From Auriscalpium vulgare (Eukaryota > Basidiomycota > Agaricomycetes > Russulales > Auriscalpiaceae): 64,000 nucleotides of DNA. The notes under the pieces were generated by a model, which was not told the origin of the DNA, did not search any database, and saw only the letters and a list, made by a program, of their open reading frames with translations. Position 1 is the first letter of the stretch. Each line of letters begins with the position of its first letter. Location of the stretch: assembly GCA_019915015.1 (NCBI GenBank), contig JAHBBC010000054.1, positions 44,100 through 108,099 of the forward strand, given 5' to 3'. The translations under genes were made by a program, and so were the position numbers. Positions 33,456 to 43,970 of this stretch are shown in pieces.

Positions 33456-35376
33456 ATGACTAGTGCTATTCTCGAGACAATGCACAAGCACCCGCGCTCC
33501 ATCTTGAGTCTTGTCGACGATACATTCCGCTATGCTATGGAGAAGATGTTCACGGCATCCGCGCCGCTTGCAAAGCTTGCTGAAGCTGCTGTAGTCAGGT
33601 GCGTGTTGCCAATGGTGTCCGCTAACATCAATTATAACATAACTTAATGAGTTTCCCAGTCGCCTTGATGCTATCACAGTTGGCCGACTGTGCATCAGAA
33701 CTGCAGAGAAAACCTACGAGTACCCTCCTGCCGTTCAAGACCCGCTCACGGATCTGTCGGCAGAGATTCGCGTCATTAACAACATCTCTGGGTACGCCTG
33801 TGTACCATGGGTGATCTTGGATTCGCAGAGGCGTACATGTTCGGCGACGTCGAGTGCGACGACTTACTCTCAGTCTTCCTGGTGCGTGCCAGCACGTCGA
33901 ACACACACGTCTCTGACTGGTGAGGCATAGATTTTTCTTCGTAGCAAGGATGAGCTCTCGGGTCTTGATTCGCTGCCGTCCTGGATGTTCAACATCTCAA
34001 AGCGCATCGCCGCCTACCGCTTCCGAGGATCGCTTAGCAATTCAAGTTCAAACATCTCGGCGCACTATGACCTATCAGACGACATGTTTAAAGGTAAGTC
34101 TCGCATGCGTCTCAACAGGGTGCTGCTCACGTAGTCCACACAGCCTTTCTCTCGGAAGACATGACCTACTCCTCACGACCTAAAACCGACAAGCCAGCCA
34201 CCGTTGCCTTCAAACACCTTCCCAATTGCCATTGACACCCTTCACAAAGCACAGCTGCGCAAACTTGACCATTTGATTCGCAAGGCACACATTCGTCCAG
34301 GGCACCGCATCCTCGACGTGGGGTGCGGCTGGGGCTCGCTGGCTCTCCAGATCGCACGAACTGTTCCGGGTACGCAAGTCGATGCCATCACGCTCTCGGA
34401 CAATCAATGTGCATACGTGAAGCGCCTCGTCCAGACCGTGGGCCTGCAGGACCGTATACGGGTGTACCTGATGGATTATCGCGAGATGCCGGAGGAGTGG
34501 CAAGGCGTGTTTGATCGCGTAGTAAGCGTGGAGATGATTGAGCACGTTGGAGGAGAGTACTTGCGCGACTTCTGGGGCGCTTTGGACGCGGTGATGAAGA
34601 AGTGGGGGGCGGCAGGCGTTGTGCAGTCCATAACGATTCCCGAAGCGCGTATGTCGTCATTCCCCATTGAAAGGATCCCTTTGCGTTGACCTGTTGCTCA
34701 GGGCTCGAGACTTACAGAAAGGATGTTGATTTCATCCAAAAATGGGTACGGTCTATATGCTGATTCGACACGACGTAGTCACTGATGAACGTTGAATATT
34801 CAGAGTACGAAACTGCTCTACCATCCCTTTATGGCGACTGACTGACTTGCTAGTCTTCCCGGTGGCGTCCTGCCTACCTTGACCCAGCTCGTTCAGACGC
34901 TCGAGTCCGCGACCTCCGGCAGACTTCTTGTCGAGTCCGTTTCGAATATCGGTCCGCACTATGCACGAACGTTGCGGGAATGGAGGCGCAATTTTTGTCG
35001 AGAATTCGACGACGCCATCGCCCCGGCGCTGCGCGCCCTCCACCCCGGCGTGTTCAATGGGCCTCAAGGCGAGCTGGAATTGGGCGTATTCCGCCGAAAG
35101 TGGATATGTACGTCTTCTCAAAGTCATTTCAGCATCCAGTGTTTGTAAATTGATTGTCTCGCAGATTACTTGTGAGTGTCATAGCAAGACGGAAACACGA
35201 AACCGCTGATCTCGTACCGTGTAGCTGTTATTGTGAGAGCGGATACACCACGCGGATGCTCAACGGTGCCTTCCTTCATGCCATCTGCAAAAGTTGGTTG
35301 ACTCACCCTATCTGCAGACCATATTATTACGTTCACGCGCGAAGGAAATGAGGACCTTGAATGCGATGTGGACTGA
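33456..35376 (+). CDS. Cyclopropane-fatty-acyl-phospholipid synthase (SAM-dependent)
   Basis: Family members transfer a methylene group from S-adenosylmethionine to unsaturated acyl chains in membrane phospholipids. The start is MTSAILETMHKHPRS. The N-terminal domain shows VGRLCIRTAEKTYEYPP and MGDLGFAEAYMFGDVECDDL, then HYDLSDDMF and FLSEDMTYSS, both family hallmarks. The SAM site is ILDVGCGWGSLALQIA, followed by ITLSDNQCAYVKRL, RVYLMDYREMPEEW and VVSVEMIEHVGGEY. FPGGVLPTL and FRRKWIYYL..CYCESGYTTRML follow through short introns. A final exon (DHIITFTREGNEDLE) ends at 35374-35376. One base seems missing near 33795, where the frame changes before WVRLCTMGDLG. The rest joins in frame. Membrane-associated cytosolic enzyme. 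Confidence 0.9.
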
Positions 35377-36237
35377 TGGTCTCGTTTGTAGTCTATGGGC
35401 CAAGGCTTACTGATGCTGGGCCATACAAGGGCAACCCAAATCTGTGGCCCAATCACAGTACACGAGCGAGCGATACAGTACATAGTGAATGTGAAAACAT
35501 AAGGAGGATTACGTGTACATTTATCTACGTGGATGTACAACCAACCTCATGCCGCTGACCTTGCCGCCGCCTATGCGGACCAGCCCACCATGGATACCTG
35601 CGAGTCCGCTCTGTAGACTGTAGCACCTCTACCGCGGTAGGCTACCGAAAATAAAATATTGAGCTCAGCACCAACCATGCAACTCGACTAGCCCTTCAGC
35701 TCACCGTAATGACACCCTCCAACTCGGAGGATACCCAACTCGGAGACAGAGGAGTCGGTTATATGAGTCGGCTACATGAGTGCGCCTCGCTGGCGACTAC
35801 ATCATCTGTTATGCGGAAGGTGGAGTTAAGCAGAGGGTCTAAACGGCTAACAGCACGCGTTGGCAGGCCTCAACGGGGAATTCTGTATGAAGTGGTTTCG
35901 CGCGTCCTCGAACTCATATGAACGTGCACGGTAACTGAGACTTGCAGATTGATTGTCAGTGTCATCTGAACAAGATGTTGGCGCAGATAAATTTTAGCTT
36001 CGCGAGTGCGCCTGTGTCCAGACCATATCATATATTCGTCGACTCGGCCCGCGCACATATTCTCTGAATCGGTCTTGATAGTACGCATCTTCGTCAAACA
36101 CGAGAAAGCACATGCCTCCATTAAAGATATCGCTACTGGAAAAACACATGAGCTGTTGTAGGGATGTAAGCCAGATAACTCACTGCAAATGTCGAGGCGC
36201 TATTCATTTGATTACAATGTCTCTTGCGGACGTGCAA
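35377..36237. other. Intergenic between convergent genes
   Basis: 3' flank of the CFA synthase and of the truncated MDR copy. If a 2-base insertion near 36243 is removed, the MDR reading frame would extend to the TAA at 36212-36214. Otherwise no gene. Confidence 0.5.
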
Positions 36238-36970
36238 CTAACTTGACACACCGCTGACGTTGCCTCTCGACAGGCGCTCCAGTCCACCGTTGATCCCCGC
36301 GAGTCCACCGGGGAGCACCTCTATCGCGTTGGGCTGCCATAAATTTCGATGTCGGCACCAGCCCATGCAATTGACACGACATCACAGCTGACCTTGATCA
36401 CACCCTCTGCCAGCAATCCCGGCAACGCGCGATACATCGCATCGGACACCGTGTGGTTCGCCGGGTCATGGACGCTTCCAAATGTCCACACGAGGCGCTT
36501 GCCATCCTCCGCATCCGCGCCCGCTTTCCCAACGACGGGCGGGAGCGTCACTACGAGATTCCCGCGCGACGCGAGGATCTGCCACGCAGCCTTCTGCGAG
36601 TCTTCGAGGGAGATCGCATCGTACACAACTGAGACCGCGGCGGACGTGATGTGCGCCACGGCAGCGGGGAGGTCGGGGTAAGCGACCTTGTGGTAGTCGA
36701 TGACATGCGTAGCGCCAGCAGCTTTGCAGTATGCCTCGTTGTGCGCGGACGCAGTGGTGATTATGGGGGAGTAGCCGGAGAGCTTGAGGAGCTGGATCGC
36801 TGTAAGGACCAGACATGTGAGAATGAGATACGGGAGAGCCTTATTAAATGCGCACCGTACTGGCCTACAGAGCTAGCCCCTCCAATGACGAGTGCTGGCC
36901 CACTGTACATCCCTTTGCCGGTCGCTTCCCAAGGGGCGGTGAGCCCAGTGCGTCCGCCGCGGCCCATAGG
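36238..36970 (-). pseudogene. 5'-truncated paralogue of the MDR oxidoreductase
   Basis: The downstream half of the MDR fold is present: GPALVIGGASSVGQY, an intron, AIQLLKLSG, AGATHVIDYHKVAYPDL, VYDAISLEDSQKAAWQILAS, PPVVGKAGADAEDGKRLVW and, after an intron, NAIEVLPGGLAGINGGLERL. These align segment by segment with the intact gene at 30616-31936. The N-terminal GroES-like half (AAALNPLDAG, GVAGNDGAG) is absent upstream, where the SDR gene starts instead. The C-terminal KLVARPQETL tail is also shifted by a duplicated GT near 36243. This is most likely a pseudogene left after a local duplication. Confidence 0.75.
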
Positions 36971-37313
36971 CATCGGCGCCTCCCGCTCGCCCTCAGTCAT
37001 CCTTGGAGAGCTTTCTTCGCCTCCAAATCCATGGTGCAATGGGATATTGGCTTGTGCAGATCGATATCTCGCCGTCTGTCGGCGATTTTGATGGCGTGCG
37101 CCAGCGCTTTCGCCCATCTACGGAGCTCGTGTGGGACGCAGAATTCCTCTTCAGGTAGGATCGCCGGAAGTTATTGGTGAGTAAGCCCCCTAATTTCTGT
37201 GACGTCGGCGGATAATGAAAGCGTCGCAGGGCCTCTGTTTGCATCCGATAAAGTGCACTTCCAACAGCGCTATTCTCAACCAACATATCTTCTTCCTCCT
37301 CATCAAGTAAATC

Positions 37314-38641
37314 ATGTCGACCTGGACTCTGGAAACCACCGCCGAAGACGCAGCCATCGCCTTGCGCGACGAAATCCGCGGCAAGAATGGTGCGCGCGAC
37401 TCCACCACGCCCTTCATGCGTCTTGTCCTGACCCTGAAGTGTTGCAGTGATCGTCACTGGCGTAAGCCTCAAGGGCCTCGGTGCGGAGACTGTCAGGGTG
37501 CTCGCGCCATACGCAAAGACTATCATTCTTGCGGGCCGCAGCCAAGCGAAGTGAGCAGCTTGTGCTCGGACAGGATGCCACAGCTGAGGTGTTGGGACCA
37601 CAGGATCGACGAGACCATCGCAGAGGTCAAGAAAGAAACACCCTCCGCGAACTTGAAGAGCGTGATCCTCGACCTTGCGTCGCTGGATTCTGTCAGGAAG
37701 GCCGCAGCCGACGTCAACACTCTCGGCCTCCCAATCCACGTCAGTTCTCATCCTCATGCACCTGTAGCCCATTGATGCCACGCTGAATGAAATATGCTTA
37801 CAGGTGATAATCAACAACGCCGCCTCGCCGCAGCCACCCACGCTCACGAATACCGTGGACGGCTTCGAGACGCAGATCGGCGCAAACCATCTCGGGCACT
37901 TCCTGTTTAATGCGTTGATCTTCCCCGCCGTGCTCGAGGCGGCCAAGGAGGACAAGGGCTTCGCGCCGCGCGTCGTCAGCGTGTCGAGCGGTGCGCATGC
38001 TTTCCGTGGAGAGATCAACTTCGACGACCCGTGGTCCCAACGGATGGAGACCTATAGTGCGTCCCGCCAGCCTACCGTCAATTTCCCGCGAGTGCACTGA
38101 CTGGGCACGTACGCAGATAAGACAGCCGCGTACGCGGCGTCGAAGACGGCGAACATCCTGTACACGCGCCGGCTCGCGAAGTTGTTCAAGGCGCACGGTG
38201 TGTCTCGCGTTCTCCTTGTCGCCGGGCCTCGTGCGCTCGACGACGATGGGCGGCGCCGCGTCGGACGCGGAGCTCCAGAGCTTCGGACTGCTCGACGCAG
38301 AGGGCAAACCCACGGTCCCGGAGCTGTGGAAGACGCTGGGCACCGGGACGTCTACGTGGGTGCTTTCATTGGGGTGCTGTGGTTCTCTCCGTCTGATTCT
38401 GGCGGTTGAGCGTAGGCAGGTCATTGCAGCATTCGATCCGGCGCTCAAGGACAAATCTGGGACGTACCTAGTCGACGGCAAGGACGCTGATGAGCAGCTG
38501 GCTCCGTTTGCCCAGGATGCGGTACGTGCCCTGTGGTGCATATACGAATTCGACTGCTTACGAAAAATTACTGCACAGGAAAAGGAAGAGAAGCTTTGGC
38601 AGCTCAGTGAACAGGCTGTCGGTCAGAAATTCAGTGCTTGA
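37314..38641 (+). CDS. Short-chain dehydrogenase/reductase (retinol-dehydrogenase/WWOX-like SDR), one frameshift
   Basis: An NAD(P)(H)-dependent oxidoreductase. The start is MSTWTLETTAEDAAIALRDE. Introns at about 37391-37448 and 37549-37601 join to VIVTGVSLKGLGAET, the glycine-rich cofactor loop, and IILAGRSQAK. ILDLASLDSVRKAA, VIINNAASP (NNAA for NNAG), NHLGHFLFN and VVSVSSGAHAF follow. The catalytic pair is AYAASK (YxxxK) in DKTAAYAASKTANILYTRRL. Near 38205 the frame moves by one base, so that LAFSLSPGLVRSTTMGG is read in another frame from KAHGV. Later exons give AAFDPALKDKSGTYLVDG and LWQLSEQAVGQKFSA. It is head-to-head with the truncated MDR copy. Substrate unknown. Confidence 0.87.
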
Positions 38642-38829
38642 GCGAGGTCGGAGGACACCGATGACTATTTGGATCGCTTTTAGAACAGAGATTGTGACCG
38701 ATTTGGAAACCCCCACGTCCCCGGATGCTTCGGAAGCCTTCGCTCGTCCAGAAGATGAGCTGGTACACACCTGCCAGTGAAAGATATACTGGCGACCCTT
38801 TGATCGCATTTCGGAGTCCGTTGCACTAC

Positions 38830-38856
38830 CACGCCACCGTCGATCGGCAACTGCCG
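38830..38856. repeat. 27-bp direct repeat, left of copy A
   Basis: Identical in all 27 bases to 42117-42143, and similar for a further 15 bases (TGCCACA shared). It contains TCGATCGGCAACTGCCG. The left copy lies just 3' of the SDR gene, the right one at the outer edge of copy A. Confidence 0.9.
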
Positions 38857-39471
38857 TGGCGCTGCCACAGGCCACCTTGATACATAGGAGCTCGAGTCTA
38901 AATCCTTTAAATCAACATAAATTGAACTCCAGATTCCTGGTGTGCAAAACGGTGCAATGCTTGTGTATATCAACCTCATACGGATGGCATATACAGTGCG
39001 CCACGGTGAATGAAGCACCTCCGCAGCAGACGATCTAGCCAATACGAGCACTTGATCGGTGCTCTTTTACTCCGATCGGTCTGAGCCCTATCCTCCTCCT
39101 ATCGCGCGGTGGGATTTAATGCGAGTCATCATGGCTGCAGAAAACCGGCGGGTTGCATGTATTATAATCAGAGGTTGACAAAGAAACCGAGAGCGCAAAA
39201 GTGTGACGATGTGCGCTGACAGGGCGACTAAGTCTTAGTCCTAGAGGCTGACATCAATTCTGACGCGCGCTGACGAGGAAGCTAACCAAACGACTAGATG
39301 CGAATACAGAGGCCTCGCAATTGAGCGCACACGCACGTCCCAGAATCCCAGATGACAGCGGGACGCGACTCTTCGGTGAACAAGCCAGACCTCAATAAAA
39401 TCCAGAAAAACAGGCTGAGGATATCGTGTGACTGATACTGCGCAAAGAAGCTGACGGTGAGCAAGGTACTG

Positions 39472-39549
39472 GCGGTGAGCGAGAGGCTGACGGTGAGCGA
39501 GAGGCTGACGGTGAGCGAGAGGCTGACGGTGAGCGAGAGGCTGACGGTG
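39472..39549. repeat. 18-bp tandem repeat (GAGAGGCTGACGGTGAGC)
   Basis: Nearly four perfect units head to tail inside copy A, in a longer degenerate array from about 39430 to 40640. Confidence 0.92.
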
Positions 39550-39734
39550 GATGAGAGACGGCTAGCGAGAGGGCGTAAGAGGTTGACAAATAGCATGGCC
39601 CTACGATGAGCAAGAGGCTGACGGCGAGTAAGAAGCTGACGAAGAGTAAGACCCGACGATTCGACGGAGAACGAGCAGAATGCTGACGTTGAGCAAGGCG
39701 CTGACAGTGAGCAAGACGCTGACGCCGCGCTAGA

Positions 39735-40500
39735 AACTAACGATCAGCAAGGCCCAACGCAAGAGCTTGACGGTGAACAAGAGGCTGACGCAGCGCATAT
39801 ATGCTGACAATATGCTGATGATGAGCAGGTGGCTGACGAGGAGCAAGAACCTGACAGATGCGTGATAGTTAAGCACGAGGCCGACGATGAGCAATGGCTG
39901 ACGATGAGCAAAACTGTCAGTGCACAAGAGGTGAGCAAGAAGTTGATACTGAGCAACAGCTGACAAGGCTGACAATGAGTAAGAGGCTGACAGTCAGCAA
40001 GTGGTTGACACTGCGCAAGAGGCTGACAGCTAGAGAGCTAATAGAGGCTGACAGCGAGAAAGAGGCTGATAGCGGGAAAGAGAGCTGACACTGCTGACGG
40101 CGAGCGACAGCGCAAAAGGCTGACGAGGAGCAAGACCCGACGGACGACGAGCAGAATGCTGACGTTGAGCAAGGCGCTGACAGTGAGCAAGACGCTGAAG
40201 CTGCGCAGAAAACTAACAATTAGCAACACCCAACGCAAGAGCTTGACGGTGAACAAGAGGCTGATACAGCACATGTGAGAATGAGCAGGAGGCTGACGCG
40301 GAGCAAGAACCTCACAGATGTCTGATAGTCAAGCACGAGGCTGACGATGAGCAAACCTGCCACTGCACAAAAGGTGAGCAAGAGGTTGAACTGGCAAGAG
40401 TTGCGAGGCTGATAATGAGTAAGAGGCCGACAGTCAGTAAGAGGCTGACAGTCAGTAAGAGGTTGACAGTCAGTAAGAGGTTGTCACTGCGCAACAGGCT
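39735..40500. repeat. Tandem duplication of about 460 bp inside copy A
   Basis: The segment with GCAAGAGCTTGACGGTGAAC, TAAGCACGAGGCCGACGATG and CACAAGAGGTGAGCAAGA at about 39750-39960 recurs diverged at about 40220-40400. It is a second-order duplication of the 18-bp array. Confidence 0.75.
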
Positions 40501-40554
40501 GACGACGAGGAAAACTCGACGGTACGCAAGAGGCTGACAGATAGAAAGTGAGAA

Positions 40555-40640
40555 AGAAGCTGACAGCGAGAAAGAGGCTGACAGCGAGAAAGAGGCTGAC
40601 AGCGAGAAAGAGGCTGACAGCGAGAAAGAGGCTGACACTG
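40555..40640. repeat. 18-bp tandem repeat (AGGCTGACAGCGAGAAAG)
   Basis: Five near-perfect units. The sequence differs from the array at 39472 but has the same 18-bp period and shared GAGGCTGAC core, so the array has been homogenised locally. Confidence 0.92.
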
Positions 40641-41009
40641 CCGACGGCGAGCGAAAGCTAACGATGAGACAGGCGCTTGACTGGCGCTTCGACGAGAGAC
40701 ACGCACAAGACGTGCAGCAGGGAGCCCAGTGTTGAGTTTGTAACACAGCGCAGAGCAATGGAGTCCGATCCGCAACTAGACAGCCAGCCATCCTCAAGAG
40801 CCGCCCAAAGGACTGCAAACCAGACCAGACCAGACCAGACCAGATTCGCAGAAAACATGAAGTATACGAAATCAGACTGCCAAGCCAGCCGCAACCAAGA
40901 ACTGATCAGGCATGTAGACTGGCAGTAGTCAATTTCGCGACGGCTGGCCATCACCGGACTCAGACTAGACTCGCAGCACGTAATCCGTTGAAGCGTCTGA
41001 GACCACTGT

Positions 41010-41762
41010 TCCAGACCGAGAGCTCGAAGGGATGCAAACAACCGTGACGCGCATACAAGCGGCATGCGAGTGCCCATGAGAGATCCCAGCTGCGGCTTTA
41101 GTATGAGCGACATAGGATACAGAGTCCAAAGGCAAAGGACTCTGAGGAGTAGATGGTGGCTGACAGCGAGAGGCTGGCAAGCAGGCGAGAGGCTGGCAAG
41201 CAGACACGAAAGGCTGACGAGCAGACACGAAGGGCTGACGAGCAGACGAGGGGCTGACGAGCGAACAAGAGGCTGACGAAGGTAGACAGGGCGGCTGACG
41301 AAAAGGGAGAGGCAATAGAGCGAGAGACGTCCGCCGACCCAGTCGATCAAGCAAGCCCAGGGGCCAGATGTGAGCCTAGGGGTTGAGCACTGGACCGGAC
41401 CGAGAGCTCGAAGGCATGCAAACAACCGTAAGGCGCATACAAGCGGTGTGCGAGGGCCCATGATAGATCCCAGCTGCGGCTTAAGTGAATAAAAAGGCCG
41501 GGGTAATGGGGTGGCTGACGGCGAGAGGCTGGCAAGCAGACACAAAGAGCTGGCGGGCTGACGAGGAGCTGACGAGAGGCTGACGAGCAGACGAGAGGCT
41601 GGCAAGCAGACACGAAGGGCTGACGAGCAGACGAGCGATGAGAAGCTGACGAGCGTAGACAGGGCGCCTGACGAAAAGGGAGAGGCGATAGAGCGAGAGA
41701 CGTCCGCCGACGCAGTCGATCGAGCAAGCCCAGGGGCCAGATGTGAGCCTAGGGGTTGACGA
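41010..41762. repeat. Tandem duplication of about 380 bp inside copy A
   Basis: CGAGAGCTCGAAGG occurs at 41017 and 41401 (384 apart). GACGTCCGCCGAC occurs at 41327 and 41699 (372 apart), each followed by AAGCCCAGGGGCCAGATGTG. The duplicated unit spans a unique segment plus the first minisatellite. Copy B carries only one such unit. Confidence 0.88.
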
Positions 41763-42116
41763 AGGACTTTCCAGACCGTAGACAAGCTTCGGCTCGGCGT
41801 TTGATCAGCACTTGTGCGGCGCCAGATAGACTCGCATGCAACCTGATCGACAAACGCAGTCAGTCAACTGCGCCGCAGAAGAGAACGTACCGAGCTGCGC
41901 GATCGAGAGCTCTCACAATCCCGCCGCTGCGCCTCCCGCACGTGCAAATGGCAGAAGTGGAGTTGACCTGCGCAGAGGATATCGGCGGGGCTGCTAGATC
42001 GGCGAGGGACGTGAAGGTAGGAGGAAAGGGGAGGCTGTCTCAGACGACGGCTGTCAGGCTGCTCAAATGCGGGCGCCGATGATGCCGACTTCGGCACACA
42101 AATAAGCGCCCATGGG

Positions 42117-42143
42117 CACGCCACCGTCGATCGGCAACTGCCG
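42117..42143. repeat. 27-bp direct repeat, right of copy A
   Basis: The second copy of the perfect 27-bp repeat, 3287 bases from the first. It directly abuts the GCCCATGGGCGC start of the element. Neither copy B nor copy C carries it. Confidence 0.9.
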
Positions 42144-43970
42144 CTGCACTGCCACACGCCCCCTCACCACTCGTTCAGTGTCCATGCCCTCGCTCACATC
42201 CTCTATCATATAGTGGCGGTCGCAGAAGTCGGCAAAGCAGCAACAATTGCCTAGGCGAGACCAACGCCATCCCTCACATGTGTTCGGCGCCTGTCGAATC
42301 ACAATCACGACTCTTGCACGCTCCGCTTACTGACAGTGGCAAAGCACAATGACCGGAGGGAGAGAGACCTGACGTTCAGTGCACCGAGCTGATCGACGGT
42401 CGGGTCGTCTAGGTGCTCGGTCTATCTCCAGAAAAGTGAGTATCCTCTTGCGTTCCTCCACATTCAAGCACCAAACAGGTACGACCCACCTCACCGGCGA
42501 GACGCGCAGGTCATGCGTACCGCTCGGCCGCAGTTGCGCTACTGCATTCATCGCGGAGACGCTTCTTGCGGGGCAGCTGACACGCCCGAATTCGTGCACA
42601 CAAATTGCTTAGCACGGGGCAATTCTTATTTCGTAACAGCATGACGGGCGGAGCCGTCATTACAGTAGGCATGATGCGGTGAGGATTTGAAGCCGGGTGA
42701 CATCCGGGCGGGAGATGAGTATGTACGTGAGTGTGCAGTGAGCGCGCCGGGCACCTGTGGAATCCGACGGCCCACGGGAGAAGGCGCAGATGCTCCTGTG
42801 CGCAGGGTCTGACAGCATCAGAGTTCTGACTTTTGGAAGTGCACAATAATCCATCACGCGAGTATGTCGCCGCTGACGCTTCCTCAGCCGATCTTGCGTT
42901 TGCCGACTCGTCTCGGACGCCACCATGACCTGTGTCCACCCCACCTCTATCCCATGATGCTCCTTGGACCGTCACATGCGCAGCTCATCACCCTGTATAG
43001 CTTATTTCACGGATACTTGCGCCGCCCTGTGGCCGCGTCCGTGGATGTTGGAGCATGGCGCGCAGAATTGGAGCATTCGTTTCCATTGCAGCGAGCGATC
43101 GACGTGATCGTATCCGCGTCGGACTCATCCGGCACGCATGTACTAGTGCCACCGCTTGTGCTAACGAAAATTGCAGGGTAATAGGCAGCTGCCCGCAAAG
43201 CGAGTGTCGATACACGGAGCCGCGGACGCTATCGAGGCGCCCTGCCTGTCGTGTGAGCAACATTCAACATTTGGATCTGCTGGCGGCTGCAGATCCAAGG
43301 GTCGCAGGACAACGATAGTTGGGTCGATGTGAAGGAAGAGTCGTGGCAGGATCGTGACATGCTTGCGGGGATAGATGCGGGAGGGGCGGGGATGGTGGGT
43401 GTACGGTCAGCGCTGACGACGGACAGGTTCGGAAGAGAGAGGGTCAGATCATCTGTCAAAGGGCGCTAGACAGAGGCCGAACTGGATCAGGAAGGTGTTT
43501 ACGCCCAGTGTCGTGTTGGAGCTTGGCCATCCACAAGCGGGAAGGGACCAGCGCAGGTCCACGGTTGGCGCGACCAAGCGAACGATGGAGAGAGGGCGCG
43601 GTTGTCGAGGCGCGGGCTGTTGGGGGAGATGCGGCGATGGAGACGGGACGGTGAGAGGAATGCGGGGAACTGAATGGGACGTCATGCGGGCCAACCTCCC
43701 GGAGAGTTATGCCCCGCGAGATCACTCCTCGCCCCGTGCGACGACGAGAGCGGCGACCCAGCTGAGAGCAGCGACGGCGATGGAGCGCACGCGCCACCGG
43801 ACAAGCCGCGAAGAGACGGGGGAGCCAGCGGTCGCAACCCCGGCGACGCCCAACGTCTCCACTCTAATTTAGGGGACCCTATATGCACGTGAGAACCCGT
43901 CGTATATATATCACTGCTCCAGCCTGTCCCTCACCCAACCCTCCCGCTTTCCCCTCTCACCATCCACGCC
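42144..43970. other. Spacer of the inverted repeat, no supported gene
   Basis: This is the left part of the 3.5-kb spacer between copies A and B. Open frames such as 42864-43181 (plus) and 43456-43797 (minus) have no recognisable motif. The minus-strand Pro/Ser/Arg-rich frames look like the GC-rich promoter of the gene at 43971. Confidence 0.5.
43903..43911 (+). promoter_or_regulatory. TATA box of the gene at 43971
   Basis: TATATATAT lies 60 bases before the start codon and is followed by a C/T-rich leader. This is the best core-promoter candidate in the window. Confidence 0.6.

Larger units (their letters stand above)
38830..42143 (-). repeat. Modular repeat element, copy A (with flanking direct repeats)
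   Basis: This copy is the reverse complement of copy B over nearly its whole length. Read on the minus strand it has five parts: a unique segment beginning GCCCATGGGCGCTTAT (about 42115 down to 41700); a minisatellite of GTCTGCTCGTCAGCC-like units; a second unique segment containing GCCGCAGCTGGGATC and TTCGAGCTCTCGGTC; an 18-bp minisatellite (GTCAGCCTCTTGCTCAC-like); and a third unique segment ending GTTGATATACACAAG near 38970. Open frames inside are by-products of 18-bp periodicity, with repeating Leu/Ser/Val. No transposase, reverse transcriptase or helicase motif is visible. It is probably a non-autonomous element or segmental repeat. Confidence 0.85.

Noticed and set aside
36993..38018. 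A 341-codon minus-strand frame opposite the SDR gene
   Set aside because: It is antisense to SDR exons that carry the cofactor and catalytic motifs, and contains no motif itself.
39430..40640. CRISPR-like array
   Set aside because: Units are contiguous 18-bp tandem repeats without unique spacers, and the genome is eukaryotic.
40658..41785. A 375-codon Ser/Leu-rich open frame in copy A
   Set aside because: The open frame results from minisatellite periodicity in multiples of three. Copy B does not preserve an equivalent protein and no domain is recognisable.
42864..43181. Possible small gene in the inverted-repeat spacer
   Set aside because: The frame is open but short, with no family resemblance, no clear splice structure and no promoter signal.
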